Positions 1 through 8,856 of a DNA stretch of 64,000 nucleotides are shown piece after piece; the stretch's first letter is position 1; each line of letters begins with the position of its first letter. The stretch is from Actinobacillus sp. GY-402. GTDB lineage: Bacteria > Pseudomonadota > Gammaproteobacteria > Enterobacterales > Pasteurellaceae. The notes under the pieces are model-generated. The model did not search any database. It was not told the origin of the DNA and saw only the letters and a program-made list of their open reading frames with translations. The stretch is taken from positions 682,001-746,000 of the forward strand of contig NZ_CP062137.1 in NCBI RefSeq assembly GCF_014843355.1, written 5' to 3'. Made by a program: the position numbers and the translations under genes.

Positions 1-1033
1 GGTACGGCAATATAACGATGATGATTGGCGGGTTAAACTTAGTCCGCTGAATGCCGAGGATTTCGCCGATCTTCCGGAAAAATGGTCGGTATTGGTGCAG
101 AATTTAGAGCAATGGTCGGTGGAATTGGGTGAAATGTGGAACCGTTTCGGTTTTATTCCTCAATGGCAGCGCGACGACATTATGGTGTCTTTTGCGCCTC
201 AGGGCGGTTCCGTGGGAAAACATTACGACGAATATGACGTTTTCTTAGTGCAGGGTTACGGGCAACGCCGTTGGCAACTGGGAAAATGGTGTGATCCGAG
301 TACCGCGTTTAAACCGAATCAACCGATTCGCATTTTTGACGATATGGGCGAATTGGTGTTGGATGAAGTGATGAATCCGGGCGATGTTCTGTATATTCCA
401 TCGCGTATGGCGCATTACGGCGTGGCGGAAAGCGATTGTTTAACCTTTTCTTTCGGTTTGCGTTATCCGAATATTTCCGATTTGACGGATAAAATAAACG
501 AGCAGTTTAACCGGCGGGATCCGGAAATTGATTTTTCCGAATTCATGTTGCCGTTGCGCTTAAATCAAAGGAAACAACCGACGGGAAAATTGGGAGAAGC
601 GGAAATCCGACAAATGAAGGCGCAGTTTTTTCAGCGGTTAGCGGATTCGGAATCTTTTGACCGTTTGTTCAGACGGGCGGTTGCCGGCGCCGTGACAACC
701 CGTCGTTATGATTTACTGATATCCGATGAGATGTCGGATCCCGACGAAGTGCGGTCGGAAATGGAGCGGAATTTTGCCCGGTTACAGCAGGATAACAACT
801 GTAAACTGGCTTATCTTACCGCGCCGCTGGAAATTTACGCCAACGGTGAATGGCTGGATGAACTGAACGAATTGGAAAAGGCCGTGTTGAAACGTTTGGC
901 GGACGGGGAAAAGCCGGATTTCACCGCACTAAAATCGTTAACGCAGGAATTGAACGGTTCGCAAGAGGACTTCATCTTATTATTCGACAGTATCTGCAAC
1001 TGGCTGGATGACGGCTGGGTATTGCTGGCTTAA
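1..1033 (+). CDS. roxA: Ribosomal protein L16 arginine hydroxylase, 5' end outside the window
   Basis: This is the YcfD/RoxA family of JmjC-type oxygenases, which hydroxylate an arginine of ribosomal protein L16 using Fe(II) and 2-oxoglutarate. The reading frame is open back to base 2, so the gene starts upstream; about 343 residues are visible of a usual 370 or so. The iron-binding triad is visible as H-x-D in KHYDEYDVF and a distal His in RMAHYGV, with the cupin core around GDVLYIPSRMAHYG. The C-terminal half is the dimerisation and winged-helix part of the family. An inverted uptake-sequence pair follows the stop and probably terminates transcription. Confidence 0.9.
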   Translation, partial: VRQYNDDDWRVKLSPLNAEDFADLPEKWSVLVQNLEQWSVELGEMWNRFGFIPQWQRDDIMVSFAPQGGSVGKHYDEYDVFLVQGYGQRRWQLGKWCDPSTAFKPNQPIRIFDDMGELVLDEVMNPGDVLYIPSRMAHYGVAESDCLTFSFGLRYPNISDLTDKINEQFNRRDPEIDFSEFMLPLRLNQRKQPTGKLGEAEIRQMKAQFFQRLADSESFDRLFRRAVAGAVTTRRYDLLISDEMSDPDEVRSEMERNFARLQQDNNCKLAYLTAPLEIYANGEWLDELNELEKAVLKRLADGEKPDFTALKSLTQELNGSQEDFILLFDSICNWLDDGWVLLA

Positions 1034-1044
1034 CGAGATAAAGC

Positions 1045-1088
1045 AAAAGTGCGGGCAAAAAAACACATGAATTTTTGCCCGCACTTTT
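1045..1088. terminator. Inverted uptake-sequence pair, probable bidirectional terminator
   Basis: AAAAGTGCGGGC and its complement GCCCGCACTTTT face each other across about 20 bases, with A- and T-rich flanks. It lies between the convergent ends of roxA and pgtA, where a terminator for both is expected. The core is the GTGCGGGC variant of the Haemophilus uptake sequence. Confidence 0.7.
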
Positions 1089-1091
1089 CGT

Positions 1092-2348
1092 TTATTCTTT
1101 GTAATCTTCTTTGTTGAGATCGTATTTTTTCATGCGCAAATAGAGTTTTTTGCGGGGAATCTGCAAATAAGCGGCGGCATCGTTAATTTTGCCCTGAAAG
1201 CGGTCTAACACATCGGCGATAATATTTTTTTCGTACTCTTCAATTAAACTGTCGAGCGATAATTCACTTTGCTTATCTTGCGTGAAATGCAAATTATCGT
1301 TCTGTACGGTGATGCCCACTGCGTAAAGTTCCGCCGTATGAATCAGTTGGCTGATATTTCCCAGCCATTGTTGGGACAATAATTGCTTGATGAATGCTTC
1401 CGTTATGGCGGGCTTTTTCTTATTCAGTTTATCGCAGGTGACGGCGAGATAATGACGGAACAAGGGCTCAATGTCCGACGTGCGATGAGATAACGGCAGG
1501 CATTCGATTTGGGTCAGGGAAAACGAATAAAACAATTCGGGCAATAATTTGGCTTGCGCCAATAATTGTTGCGGGGAATATTGGCTGACGGCAATAATTC
1601 GGGCATTTTGGTTGCGTAAAATAAACTGAGCCAGTAATTTTTGCGCCGCATTGGTCAGATATTCAATATTTTTGATAATGAACGTCGTATTTTGCGCGGC
1701 GTTTAATTGAGATTGCAATTCTTCGGTATCGCATTCGCCGAGAAGCTCTAGACATTGCTTTTGTGGAAAACGCGTTTTAGCCAATTCGTGCAGATAATGT
1801 GCGGTTAAGGTTTTTCCCGTGCCGATTTCACCGAAAATAAAAATGGGTAAATCCGTTTGTGATAATTGCTGTAAACGCCGGCGTAAATTTTTTATCCATT
1901 TACTTTGTCCGATAAGATGGGTTTCCAGCTCTTGTTGTTGCCAATGTTTTAACGTTAATTGCGCCTGACGTTGAGTTAACGCCAGATCGATTTGTTGCAG
2001 CAAGCGTTCGGGATCCACCGGTTTTTCGATAAAATAAAACGCGCCTTTTTGCATGGCGTCGATCGCCATCGGCACGTCGCCGTGTCCGGTAATTAAAATG
2101 ACGGGGAGATTTTTATCCTTTTCATGCAACCGTTCAAGCAACTGCCAGCCGGACAATTGCGGCATATAAATATCGCTCACCACCACGCCTTGCCAGTCTT
2201 CCGTAATGAGTGGCTCAGCGTCTAACGGATTATTCAATGCGATAATTTCATAGCCTTTTTCATCGCTCTCTAAAGCCAGCAATGCCTGATAAGCCTGCAA
2301 TACATCCGGATCGTCGTCGATTAACAACACTTGGCTTTTATTTTTCAT
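1092..2348 (-). CDS. pgtA: Phosphoglycerate transport response regulator PgtA
   Basis: This is the response regulator of the Pgt system that switches on phosphoglycerate uptake. It has a receiver domain (phospho-acceptor Asp about residue 59 in SDIYMP), an AAA+ domain with Walker A GEIGTGKT at about 173-180, and a C-terminal Fis-type helix-turn-helix at about 375-412. It is 418 residues, against about 415 in Salmonella PgtA. The AAA+ domain is degenerate: I find no GAFTGA loop, which sigma-54 activators need, so it probably acts with the housekeeping sigma factor. The start overlaps the end of pgtB by 11 bases, which suggests coupled translation. Confidence 0.85.
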   Translation of the reverse strand: MKNKSQVLLIDDDPDVLQAYQALLALESDEKGYEIIALNNPLDAEPLITEDWQGVVVSDIYMPQLSGWQLLERLHEKDKNLPVILITGHGDVPMAIDAMQKGAFYFIEKPVDPERLLQQIDLALTQRQAQLTLKHWQQQELETHLIGQSKWIKNLRRRLQQLSQTDLPIFIFGEIGTGKTLTAHYLHELAKTRFPQKQCLELLGECDTEELQSQLNAAQNTTFIIKNIEYLTNAAQKLLAQFILRNQNARIIAVSQYSPQQLLAQAKLLPELFYSFSLTQIECLPLSHRTSDIEPLFRHYLAVTCDKLNKKKPAITEAFIKQLLSQQWLGNISQLIHTAELYAVGITVQNDNLHFTQDKQSELSLDSLIEEYEKNIIADVLDRFQGKINDAAAYLQIPRKKLYLRMKKYDLNKEDYKE

Positions 2349-4269
2349 GATGGTTACCTGTTATTTCTTGAGATATTGGCGGAAATTCTAAAATAATGAC
2401 CGCACTTTGTTGAAAACTGGAAGCGATATAAAGGTTTCCGTTGAATTGATTCATAATATGGCGACAGATTGTTAATCCTAAGCCCAAACCGACTTCTTTA
2501 CTGCTGTAAAAAGGTTGTAACAATTTATTGATATTATCGGTTTGCCAACCGATACCGTTATCTTCCACATAAACATAAGTTTTTTGCCGCTCGGAGGTGA
2601 TTCTTACCGAAATATGCGGTCGGCTTTTACACGCTTCCAACGCATTATTGAATAAATTGACAAAAATCTGTTCCAACAGCAGGTTATTACCCAATATCGT
2701 CGCATTTCCCTGAACGGATAAGATCGCGTACAGCGGTTGATGACGCAATTCAAGTAATGACCAGGCTTCGTTAATCACCGTATGCAGATCGATTGGTTGC
2801 AGCGGTTCCATTTGATTAGTCCGCTTGGTAAACTGGCGTAAGCCTTTCACAATACGTCCTATTCGTTCCGTTAGTCCGGTAATTTTTGCCGTATAATCCG
2901 CCACTTGGCGATAATCTTGCTGTTGCAGCATTTTTTTCAGGCTGAACAGATAGATGGACATCGCATTTAACGGTTGATTAATTTCATGCGCCAACATGGT
3001 CATGGTTTGCCCGACCACCGCGAGTTTTGCCGTTTGAATTAATTCGTTTTGCGTATCTTGCAAATTTTGTTGAATAATTCGTCGTTCCTGCAAAATTTCG
3101 GTATGCTTTTTTAACAATCTATTGATTTCGGAAATTTCGTCATTACCGATGATTTGAATAGGCGGATCTTCTTTTCCTTGGTTTAATAATTTAACGGATT
3201 CGATTAATTCTTCAAAACGTTTGGTTAAATGCTTTTGTAAATAAAAACGATTAAACAGCCAAATAAATAATAAAATAATCATTAAAGACATCAAAATAAT
3301 CATTCCGCTGATTTCCGTTTGTGTTTTTAAATGACTATTCAGTATGCTAAATTTATCTTTTGTTTTCGATAAGATTTTATTGGTTAGATTACGGGTGGCA
3401 TACAATATTTTTTCCTGATGCGAAGCAATATTATTCAGAGATTGCTGATGGTTATTTATATTGGTAATTAACAGATCTAATTCTTCTCCAGGTTTAGTAA
3501 TATTAACCAGAGTTTCTACCATTTGTTGTAAAGTCGCCAGACTGGCTTTATTGGGTTTTATTTGTTCATTTAAATAAATATTCAGGATAATATTTTTCAG
3601 ATTCTGATATTCTTCACTAATGTTTTGTTGTTCCAATGAATAAATAAATTGTGTGATTTCATTTTTTATTTGTTCTTCCATATTTTTTAATTTGGTCATG
3701 CTTTGTAATTCATCTTGTAGATTCAGCATTAAAGTCTTTCGCGCGCGTTCGCCCGGCTCGGTAAAGTTAATTTGCTGCCAGTTTAATTCTTGTCCTAATG
3801 CCACAATTTCATTATTAAAATCGTCATGTAACCATTGAATTTTAGTAAATAATTCCTGTTTCTTTTGCTCGATATAAAAATATTGCGAAATATTATTGTC
3901 TATTTGACCGATTAACGATTTTAAATCGGATATGTTTTGGGAAAGTATTATTTGGTTATCAGGCTCGGTTAATGCTAAAGCGTTTTTTTCAATTTCGATT
4001 AATTGCAGATTAAGTTGTTTAAACATAGTTTGACGAGCCGGATTATTTTTTACGGCGGCAAAACGATCCAATTCATTGATAAAAGAATTGACATTGTCAT
4101 CTAATTTTAATGCTAAGTTCGTTTTAGGAAAGTAATCGTTTAAAATATAATTAACCTGTTTATGTTGCTGATACCATGAAATTAAACTGACGGCGCCGAT
4201 AATACAGGTAAATAATAATCCCATATTTAAAGCGTTTTTCAGAGTTTTAATAATGCCGGATTTATTCAC
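2338..4269 (-). CDS. pgtB: Phosphoglycerate transport sensor kinase PgtB
   Basis: This membrane histidine kinase partners PgtA. The N-terminus has a transmembrane helix (about 15-34), then a long helical periplasmic region to about 320, a second helix (ISGMIILMSLMIILLFIW) and a HAMP-like linker. The kinase core shows the H-box HEINQPLN, the N-box NLFNNALEAC and the G-box GLGLGLTICRHI. It is 643 residues, close to the roughly 670 of Salmonella PgtB. It lies 2 bases after pgtC and overlaps pgtA, so pgtCBA reads as one operon. Confidence 0.85.
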   Translation of the reverse strand: MNKSGIIKTLKNALNMGLLFTCIIGAVSLISWYQQHKQVNYILNDYFPKTNLALKLDDNVNSFINELDRFAAVKNNPARQTMFKQLNLQLIEIEKNALALTEPDNQIILSQNISDLKSLIGQIDNNISQYFYIEQKKQELFTKIQWLHDDFNNEIVALGQELNWQQINFTEPGERARKTLMLNLQDELQSMTKLKNMEEQIKNEITQFIYSLEQQNISEEYQNLKNIILNIYLNEQIKPNKASLATLQQMVETLVNITKPGEELDLLITNINNHQQSLNNIASHQEKILYATRNLTNKILSKTKDKFSILNSHLKTQTEISGMIILMSLMIILLFIWLFNRFYLQKHLTKRFEELIESVKLLNQGKEDPPIQIIGNDEISEINRLLKKHTEILQERRIIQQNLQDTQNELIQTAKLAVVGQTMTMLAHEINQPLNAMSIYLFSLKKMLQQQDYRQVADYTAKITGLTERIGRIVKGLRQFTKRTNQMEPLQPIDLHTVINEAWSLLELRHQPLYAILSVQGNATILGNNLLLEQIFVNLFNNALEACKSRPHISVRITSERQKTYVYVEDNGIGWQTDNINKLLQPFYSSKEVGLGLGLTICRHIMNQFNGNLYIASSFQQSAVIILEFPPISQEITGNHHEK

Positions 4270-4271
4270 TG

Positions 4272-5498
4272 TTATTCTTCCTCAATTTGGCTTAATACCC
4301 GATTAATTTGTTGTTGAAAGAATATTGCCCATTGTTTTTCCTGTTGAACGGCAAAACCGCGATCATTTTTTAATCGGGATAAGTAAATTTCGTCACCGGC
4401 TTGTTTTTCGTCAACGGGAATCGTTGTTAAAATTTGGCGAAGTGCGGTCAGTTTTTTGTTTGTTTTTTTCTCTTTTGCATGAATTAGCGCCCAGGCTTCT
4501 TTTAATTGAGTTAAGCGAAAAGTAATGGCGATATCGAATAATTTTTCGACTAAATATTGGCGAGCCAGTAATAAATCGTAATCCAATAAAGGTTCCGCTA
4601 ATAATTTCTGTTGTTGCGCGTATAAACGGTCATTTTTCGGTAAATCTACAACAGGATATTTGGCGAAACGGTGTTCGGCGACGATTTTTTGTCCTTTGTC
4701 CGAAAGCAGATAGCTAATAAAGTTTTGTGCGTCTTCAATATTTCGGCTGTTTTTATGGATAGCAATAAATGTCGGCGAAATAACGGAACGCGGAAAATAA
4801 ACAAATCCTACCCGGGGATCGTCGTGAGTATAAGTCGTATAGGTGTCGATACTTAATCCTGCCGCGGCTAATCCCATTCGAACCTTTTCCGCCACGTTAA
4901 AACTCCGGGATGAAATTAAAGAAACATTACTTGCCAGCGTGAGAAAATCCTGCCATCCCTGCCGCCAACCGCGTTGTTGTAGCAACATTTCCAACATGAT
5001 GTGATTGGTCCCTGAACGAGAGGGTGAGCTGATTAATAACTTATTAAAATAGTTTGAATTCATCAGGCTGTCCCAGTCCGTAGGCGCGGGTAAATTCAGC
5101 GTTTTTAAGAGTTCTTTGTGGTAAAAAATGCCATAACCGGAAAAAGCGACGGCGGTCGTGGTGGTTGCCAGGCTTTTAGGCACCCAATGATGATTTTTCT
5201 GTAATTTTTCCGGCAAGATCAATAAACGATGGGAATTCTGTAAATGCTGAAACAGAAAAGGCGAGGAGCTTAAAATTAAATCCACATCTTCCGTATTGGG
5301 CTGCGCTAATAACCGGCTTAATGAATTCACGGTGCGATTCATTAATCTAATCTTTTTTTCCGGATAGGTTGCCTGCCATTGTTGGGCAATATAATCGGTG
5401 GTATCGGGCGAAAATGAGGTGGCGATGACTAATTCTTTCGCCTTAACGGGAAGACAAATATTGAAAAGAAAAATAAGCGTTAACCAAAATTTTTTCAT
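4272..5498 (-). CDS. pgtC: Phosphoglycerate transport periplasmic regulator PgtC
   Basis: PgtC resembles an ABC-type periplasmic binding protein. In Salmonella it works with PgtB to sense external phosphoglycerate. I place the start at 5498 rather than 5585: the internal Met begins a good signal peptide (MKKFWLTLIFLFNICLPVKA) and has AAGGAT six bases before it. That gives 408 residues, near the family's roughly 400. The mature part shows an extracellular solute-binding fold (ELVIATSFSPDTTDYIAQQW near its start). It is first in pgtCBA and divergent from pgtP. A CRP-like palindrome lies just upstream of the chosen start. Confidence 0.8.
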   Translation of the reverse strand: MKKFWLTLIFLFNICLPVKAKELVIATSFSPDTTDYIAQQWQATYPEKKIRLMNRTVNSLSRLLAQPNTEDVDLILSSSPFLFQHLQNSHRLLILPEKLQKNHHWVPKSLATTTTAVAFSGYGIFYHKELLKTLNLPAPTDWDSLMNSNYFNKLLISSPSRSGTNHIMLEMLLQQRGWRQGWQDFLTLASNVSLISSRSFNVAEKVRMGLAAAGLSIDTYTTYTHDDPRVGFVYFPRSVISPTFIAIHKNSRNIEDAQNFISYLLSDKGQKIVAEHRFAKYPVVDLPKNDRLYAQQQKLLAEPLLDYDLLLARQYLVEKLFDIAITFRLTQLKEAWALIHAKEKKTNKKLTALRQILTTIPVDEKQAGDEIYLSRLKNDRGFAVQQEKQWAIFFQQQINRVLSQIEEE

Positions 5499-5513
5499 TT
5501 TCTTATCCTTTTT

Positions 5514-5529
5514 TGTGATTCGGATCACA
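5514..5529. promoter_or_regulatory. Candidate CRP binding site upstream of pgtC
   Basis: TGTGA-TTCGGA-TCACA matches the CRP consensus (TGTGA-N6-TCACA) at all ten conserved positions. It sits 16 to 31 bases before the pgtC start codon, which is too close for ordinary CRP activation of pgtCBA. It may repress, or it may serve the divergent pgtP promoter. Confidence 0.6.
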
Positions 5530-5628
5530 AAAGTGAAATTTTTTAAAAAATACCAAAATCTGCAATTAACCTGATTTTGTCCCAATTAACGGGAAATTTA
5601 TTTACGCGGATTACAGACAATTGATTTT

Positions 5629-5644
5629 GTGTCGTTTTTGACAC
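5629..5644. promoter_or_regulatory. Dyad in the pgtC-pgtP intergenic region, possible PgtA operator
   Basis: GTGTC-GTTTTT-GACAC has two perfect 5-base arms and lies between the divergent pgtC and pgtP genes. A second dyad, TTTCTAA-AA-TTAGAAA, is at 5727-5742, about 43 bases before the pgtP start. Either could be bound by PgtA; the assignment is inference. Confidence 0.35.
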
Positions 5645-5784
5645 GCGATTCTATTTAAAAGAGATAAATTTGACTTAAAAATCAATGTATTGCCTTTTAT
5701 TCTGAGCATATTAACATACCACCGAATTTCTAAAATTAGAAATGAAAATCTTCTATCCTCAATTTATTTCATGGGAGTGACATT

Positions 5785-7137
5785 ATGATTTCCTTTTTAG
5801 CCTCGAAGCCGGGCCGACCTGTTCCGGATGCGGAGATTCGTCAACGTTATAATCGGTTACGCTGGCACGCGTTATTCGGTATTTTTATCGGTTATACCGC
5901 TTATTATATTCTGCGTAATAACTTTTTACTTTCTTCGCCGGAATTAATCAGTGATTTCGGATTTACCAAAAAAGATATCGGTTTTATTTCCGGAACAATG
6001 CTGGTGGTTTACGGTTTAAGTAAAGGCTTTATGTCGGCATTTGCAGATAACTCCAATCCGAAACATTTCATGATTTTCGGTTTAGTCATGTCCGGATTGG
6101 TTAACTTAATGATGGGATTCAGCGCATCGTTCTGGGCATTCCTGTTTCTATGTGTTTTAAACGGTATTTTTCAGGGAATGGGCGCCGGACCGGCCTATGT
6201 GGTGTTGGCAAACTGGTTTCCGCGTAAATCCCGCGGAGTGATTACGGCGATATTTAATGTTTCCCATAATGTGGGAGGCGGTTTGGTGGCGCCGATTGCG
6301 GGGGCGAGTATTGCGTGGCTGGGCAGCGAACATTGGCAGGCCGCGCACTTTATCGTACCAACCGCCATTGCCACTATTATTGCGCTGATCTTTTATATTT
6401 TCGGTGCAGGTCGTACTTATAATGAAGGTTTGCCGCCGACCACTAAAATCCTCGGTACCGAACAGGATGAGTTAATCGTAACCAAATCCGAAGAGGTGAA
6501 ATTAACTACCTGGGAAATTTTCCGCGATTACATCATGAAAGACATTAATGTATGGTTTGTCTCTTTTATCGACGTATTCACCTATATGATTCGTTTCGGC
6601 GTGTTGACCTGGTTACCGCTTTACTTATTGGAAACCAAAGGTTTTACCAAAGGACAAATGGCAACAGCGTTCGCTATTTTCGAATGGGCGGCGATTCCTT
6701 CCACATTACTGGCCGGTTGGCTGACCGACACCTACTTTAAAGGGCGCCGCATGCCGTTGGCCATTATCACGTTAACCGGAGTCGGTATCGCAATGTTTGT
6801 CTATTGGGGCGGTAACGATCTGTTAACCGTTACTATCGGCGCGGGGATTATCGGTTGCTTGATTTATGTTCCGATGTTTCTGTCTTCGCTGCAAACCATT
6901 GAATTGGTTCCGTCGTTTGCCGCCGGTTCGGCCACCGGTTTGCGCGGCTTATTAAGCTATATTTTAGGCAGTTTCTCCGGTACGGCATTGTTCGGTATTT
7001 GGGCGGAACATTTCGGTTGGGACGCCGGCTTCTATCTTTTACTGTTCGCCGTATGCGGTTGTATTTTCTGCTGTTATATGACTCACTTAGGCGTATTGCG
7101 ATTAGAGAAGAAAAGAAAAATTGTCAATATCAAATAA
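5785..7137 (+). CDS. pgtP: Phosphoglycerate transporter PgtP
   Basis: This 450-residue major facilitator belongs to the organophosphate:phosphate antiporter group (PgtP/GlpT/UhpT). It imports 2- or 3-phosphoglycerate or phosphoenolpyruvate in exchange for phosphate. About 12 hydrophobic segments are visible; the family's N-terminal pattern LRWHALFGIFIGYTAYYILR and the GAGPAYVVLANWFP stretch are clear. GGGAGTGA precedes the ATG. PgtP is preferred over GlpT or UhpT because the pgtCBA regulatory genes are divergent from it. A hairpin terminator follows. Confidence 0.85.
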   Translation: MISFLASKPGRPVPDAEIRQRYNRLRWHALFGIFIGYTAYYILRNNFLLSSPELISDFGFTKKDIGFISGTMLVVYGLSKGFMSAFADNSNPKHFMIFGLVMSGLVNLMMGFSASFWAFLFLCVLNGIFQGMGAGPAYVVLANWFPRKSRGVITAIFNVSHNVGGGLVAPIAGASIAWLGSEHWQAAHFIVPTAIATIIALIFYIFGAGRTYNEGLPPTTKILGTEQDELIVTKSEEVKLTTWEIFRDYIMKDINVWFVSFIDVFTYMIRFGVLTWLPLYLLETKGFTKGQMATAFAIFEWAAIPSTLLAGWLTDTYFKGRRMPLAIITLTGVGIAMFVYWGGNDLLTVTIGAGIIGCLIYVPMFLSSLQTIELVPSFAAGSATGLRGLLSYILGSFSGTALFGIWAEHFGWDAGFYLLLFAVCGCIFCCYMTHLGVLRLEKKRKIVNIK

Positions 7138-7149
7138 AGAATGACGCAT

Positions 7150-7178
7150 AAAAAAACGACCTTAAAGGTCGTTTTTTT
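7150..7178 (+). terminator. Rho-independent terminator after pgtP
   Basis: The stem is CGACCTT-AA-AGGTCG, followed by seven T residues. A preceding run of A makes it usable on both strands. It starts 13 bases after the pgtP stop. Confidence 0.85.
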
Positions 7179-7182
7179 ATTC

Positions 7183-7225
7183 AAAGTGCGGTCAAAAATT
7201 CGTTCGTTTTTTTGACCGCACTTTT
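7183..7225. terminator. Inverted USS pair between pgtP and the DASS carrier
   Basis: AAAGTGCGGTCAAAAA and TTTTTGACCGCACTTTT face each other across a few bases. The pair lies between convergent genes and likely terminates the carrier gene on the minus strand. Both arms are full Haemophilus-type uptake cores. Confidence 0.75.
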
Positions 7226-7243
7226 TGTTTCTGACGCTCAGGA

Positions 7244-8635
7244 TCAATTCAACCAGAACAGATAACCGATCGTTGCAATCACAAAAATACTGATAATATT
7301 CAGCACGAAACCGGCTTTGACCATTTCGTTCTGTTTTATGACGCCGATCCCGAATACGATAGCGTTCGGCGGGGTTGCGACGGGTAGCATAAAGGCGCAG
7401 GATGCTCCTAAACCGATGATTAAGGCTAATCCGAGTTCCGGCATGCCTAATGCTTGTGCGATGGAAATGAAGATCGGAACAAGCAATGCGGCGCTGGCGG
7501 TGTTACTGGTAAATTCGGTTAAGAAGATAATAAAGGCGGCAACGATTAAACCGATGAGGTAAAAATGTCCGTCCTGGATTAAAAATACAATACCGTCCGC
7601 CATGATTTTGCTGGCTCCGGAGTTTTTCAGCACTTCGCTTAAGGTTAAACCGCCGCCGAATAAAAGCAAAACGCCCCATTCCGTGTTGTCCTGAATCTGT
7701 TTCCAGGAGGCGACGCCCGCTACGGCGATGAGCACCGCCGCCAGCATGGCCACTACGCTGTCAAAGCTTCCCACTTTTTTAGGTAATCCTAATAATTCGG
7801 AGAAAATCGGATTAAGTTGTGAGCTGAAAATCCAGCAGAGCGCCACAAAAGTAAAAATTAATAAGGTTTTCCAGCGGTCGGCGTTCATTTCTACCCGTTC
7901 GAATTTTTGTTCGAAACGGAAGTTTAAGCGCGGTTTGAACACAATAAATAAGGCGCCGATCATAAGCGGCATTAAAATTATCATTATCGGCAAACCGTAC
8001 CACAACCAATCGGAGAACGTCAGATGCAATTGGGAGGCGACGATAGCGTTCGGCGGACTGCCTACAAGCGTTCCCATGCCGCCGATACTGGCGCTATAGG
8101 CAATACCGAGCAGAACGAACACGTAAGTATTGTGTTCCCGTTCTTTATCAAGCTGGCTTAACACGCCCATGGCAAGCGGTAACATCATAGCGGCGGTGGC
8201 CGTGTTGCTGATCCACATGGATAAAAATGCGGTAGCGAGGAATAAATAAATGATCGCCACCAGTAAATTACCCCGGGCCAACGCCATGATCCGGTTGGCA
8301 ATCAGTTGATCCAGTTTTTGAATATGTAATGCCGTAGCTAAGGCGAAACCGCCGAAGAATAGGAAAATCGTCGGATCGGCGAAAGCGACCAAGGCTTCTT
8401 TGGTGCTGACTAATCCCAGCCCGATTGCCAATAAGGGGACCAATAATGCCGTGACGCTCACATGCAAGGTTTCGGTTAGCCAAAGAACGGCGACAAAAGC
8501 CAGTAAGGCGAGTCCTTTATTGGCTTTGGCATCGAAAGGTAACCATTTGAGTAAGGCGGCAAACAGTAAAATGTCCAGACAAAGGATAACGGTTTTAGGA
8601 TTAAATCGTGATTTAAGTTCCGGCGTGATATTCAT
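7244..8635 (-). CDS. SLC13/DASS-family sodium:dicarboxylate or sulfate-type carrier
   Basis: This inner-membrane protein of the divalent anion:sodium symporter family has about 463 residues and 11-12 hydrophobic segments. The two SNT-containing family motifs are visible: WISNTATAAMMLPLA about residue 140, and TEFTSNTASAALLVP in the C-terminal half. Likely substrates are C4-dicarboxylates or related anions, but the sequence alone does not settle this. I use the ATG at 8635, not 8656, because AAGGAGC lies 5 bases ahead of it. Fumarate/succinate traffic is central in this bacterial group, so a dicarboxylate role would fit. Confidence 0.75.
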   Translation of the reverse strand: MNITPELKSRFNPKTVILCLDILLFAALLKWLPFDAKANKGLALLAFVAVLWLTETLHVSVTALLVPLLAIGLGLVSTKEALVAFADPTIFLFFGGFALATALHIQKLDQLIANRIMALARGNLLVAIIYLFLATAFLSMWISNTATAAMMLPLAMGVLSQLDKEREHNTYVFVLLGIAYSASIGGMGTLVGSPPNAIVASQLHLTFSDWLWYGLPIMIILMPLMIGALFIVFKPRLNFRFEQKFERVEMNADRWKTLLIFTFVALCWIFSSQLNPIFSELLGLPKKVGSFDSVVAMLAAVLIAVAGVASWKQIQDNTEWGVLLLFGGGLTLSEVLKNSGASKIMADGIVFLIQDGHFYLIGLIVAAFIIFLTEFTSNTASAALLVPIFISIAQALGMPELGLALIIGLGASCAFMLPVATPPNAIVFGIGVIKQNEMVKAGFVLNIISIFVIATIGYLFWLN

Positions 8636-8756
8636 ATCTCGCTCCTTAGTTAACAATGTAGAATAATTAGCGTAGTCGTTAACATCGTAGAGTAGTTAAG
8701 TCCGAGCGTTACCCTATTGTGTTTTTAACAAAAATACAACAAAAAATTTTCAAATT

Positions 8757-8772
8757 TGTGACGAACATCAAA
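8757..8772. promoter_or_regulatory. Weak CRP-like site between the DASS carrier and sucA
   Basis: TGTGA-CGAACA-TCAAA has a perfect left arm and a right arm with one mismatch. It lies about 64 bases before the sucA -10 box and could serve either divergent gene. Confidence 0.35.
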
Positions 8773-8820
8773 ATATTTTGTGAAATACTATGGTTAAATT
8801 TTAAAAAATTTTTTTCTCTG

Positions 8821-8826
8821 TATAAT
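8821..8826 (+). promoter_or_regulatory. Probable -10 box of the sucAB promoter
   Basis: A perfect TATAAT followed by GC lies 31 bases before the sucA ATG. No good -35 hexamer is seen 16-18 bases upstream, which suggests the promoter needs an activator. Confidence 0.5.
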
Positions 8827-8856
8827 GCGCATATTGCAATCGCATAAGGAAGTTAT

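Noticed and set aside
5585-5785. Sigma-54 promoter before pgtP
   Set aside because: No GG-N10-GC pattern at -24/-12 was found, and PgtA lacks GAFTGA.
7317-8099. Plus-strand frames opposite the DASS carrier gene
   Set aside because: They are composition shadows of a hydrophobic protein and have no start signals.
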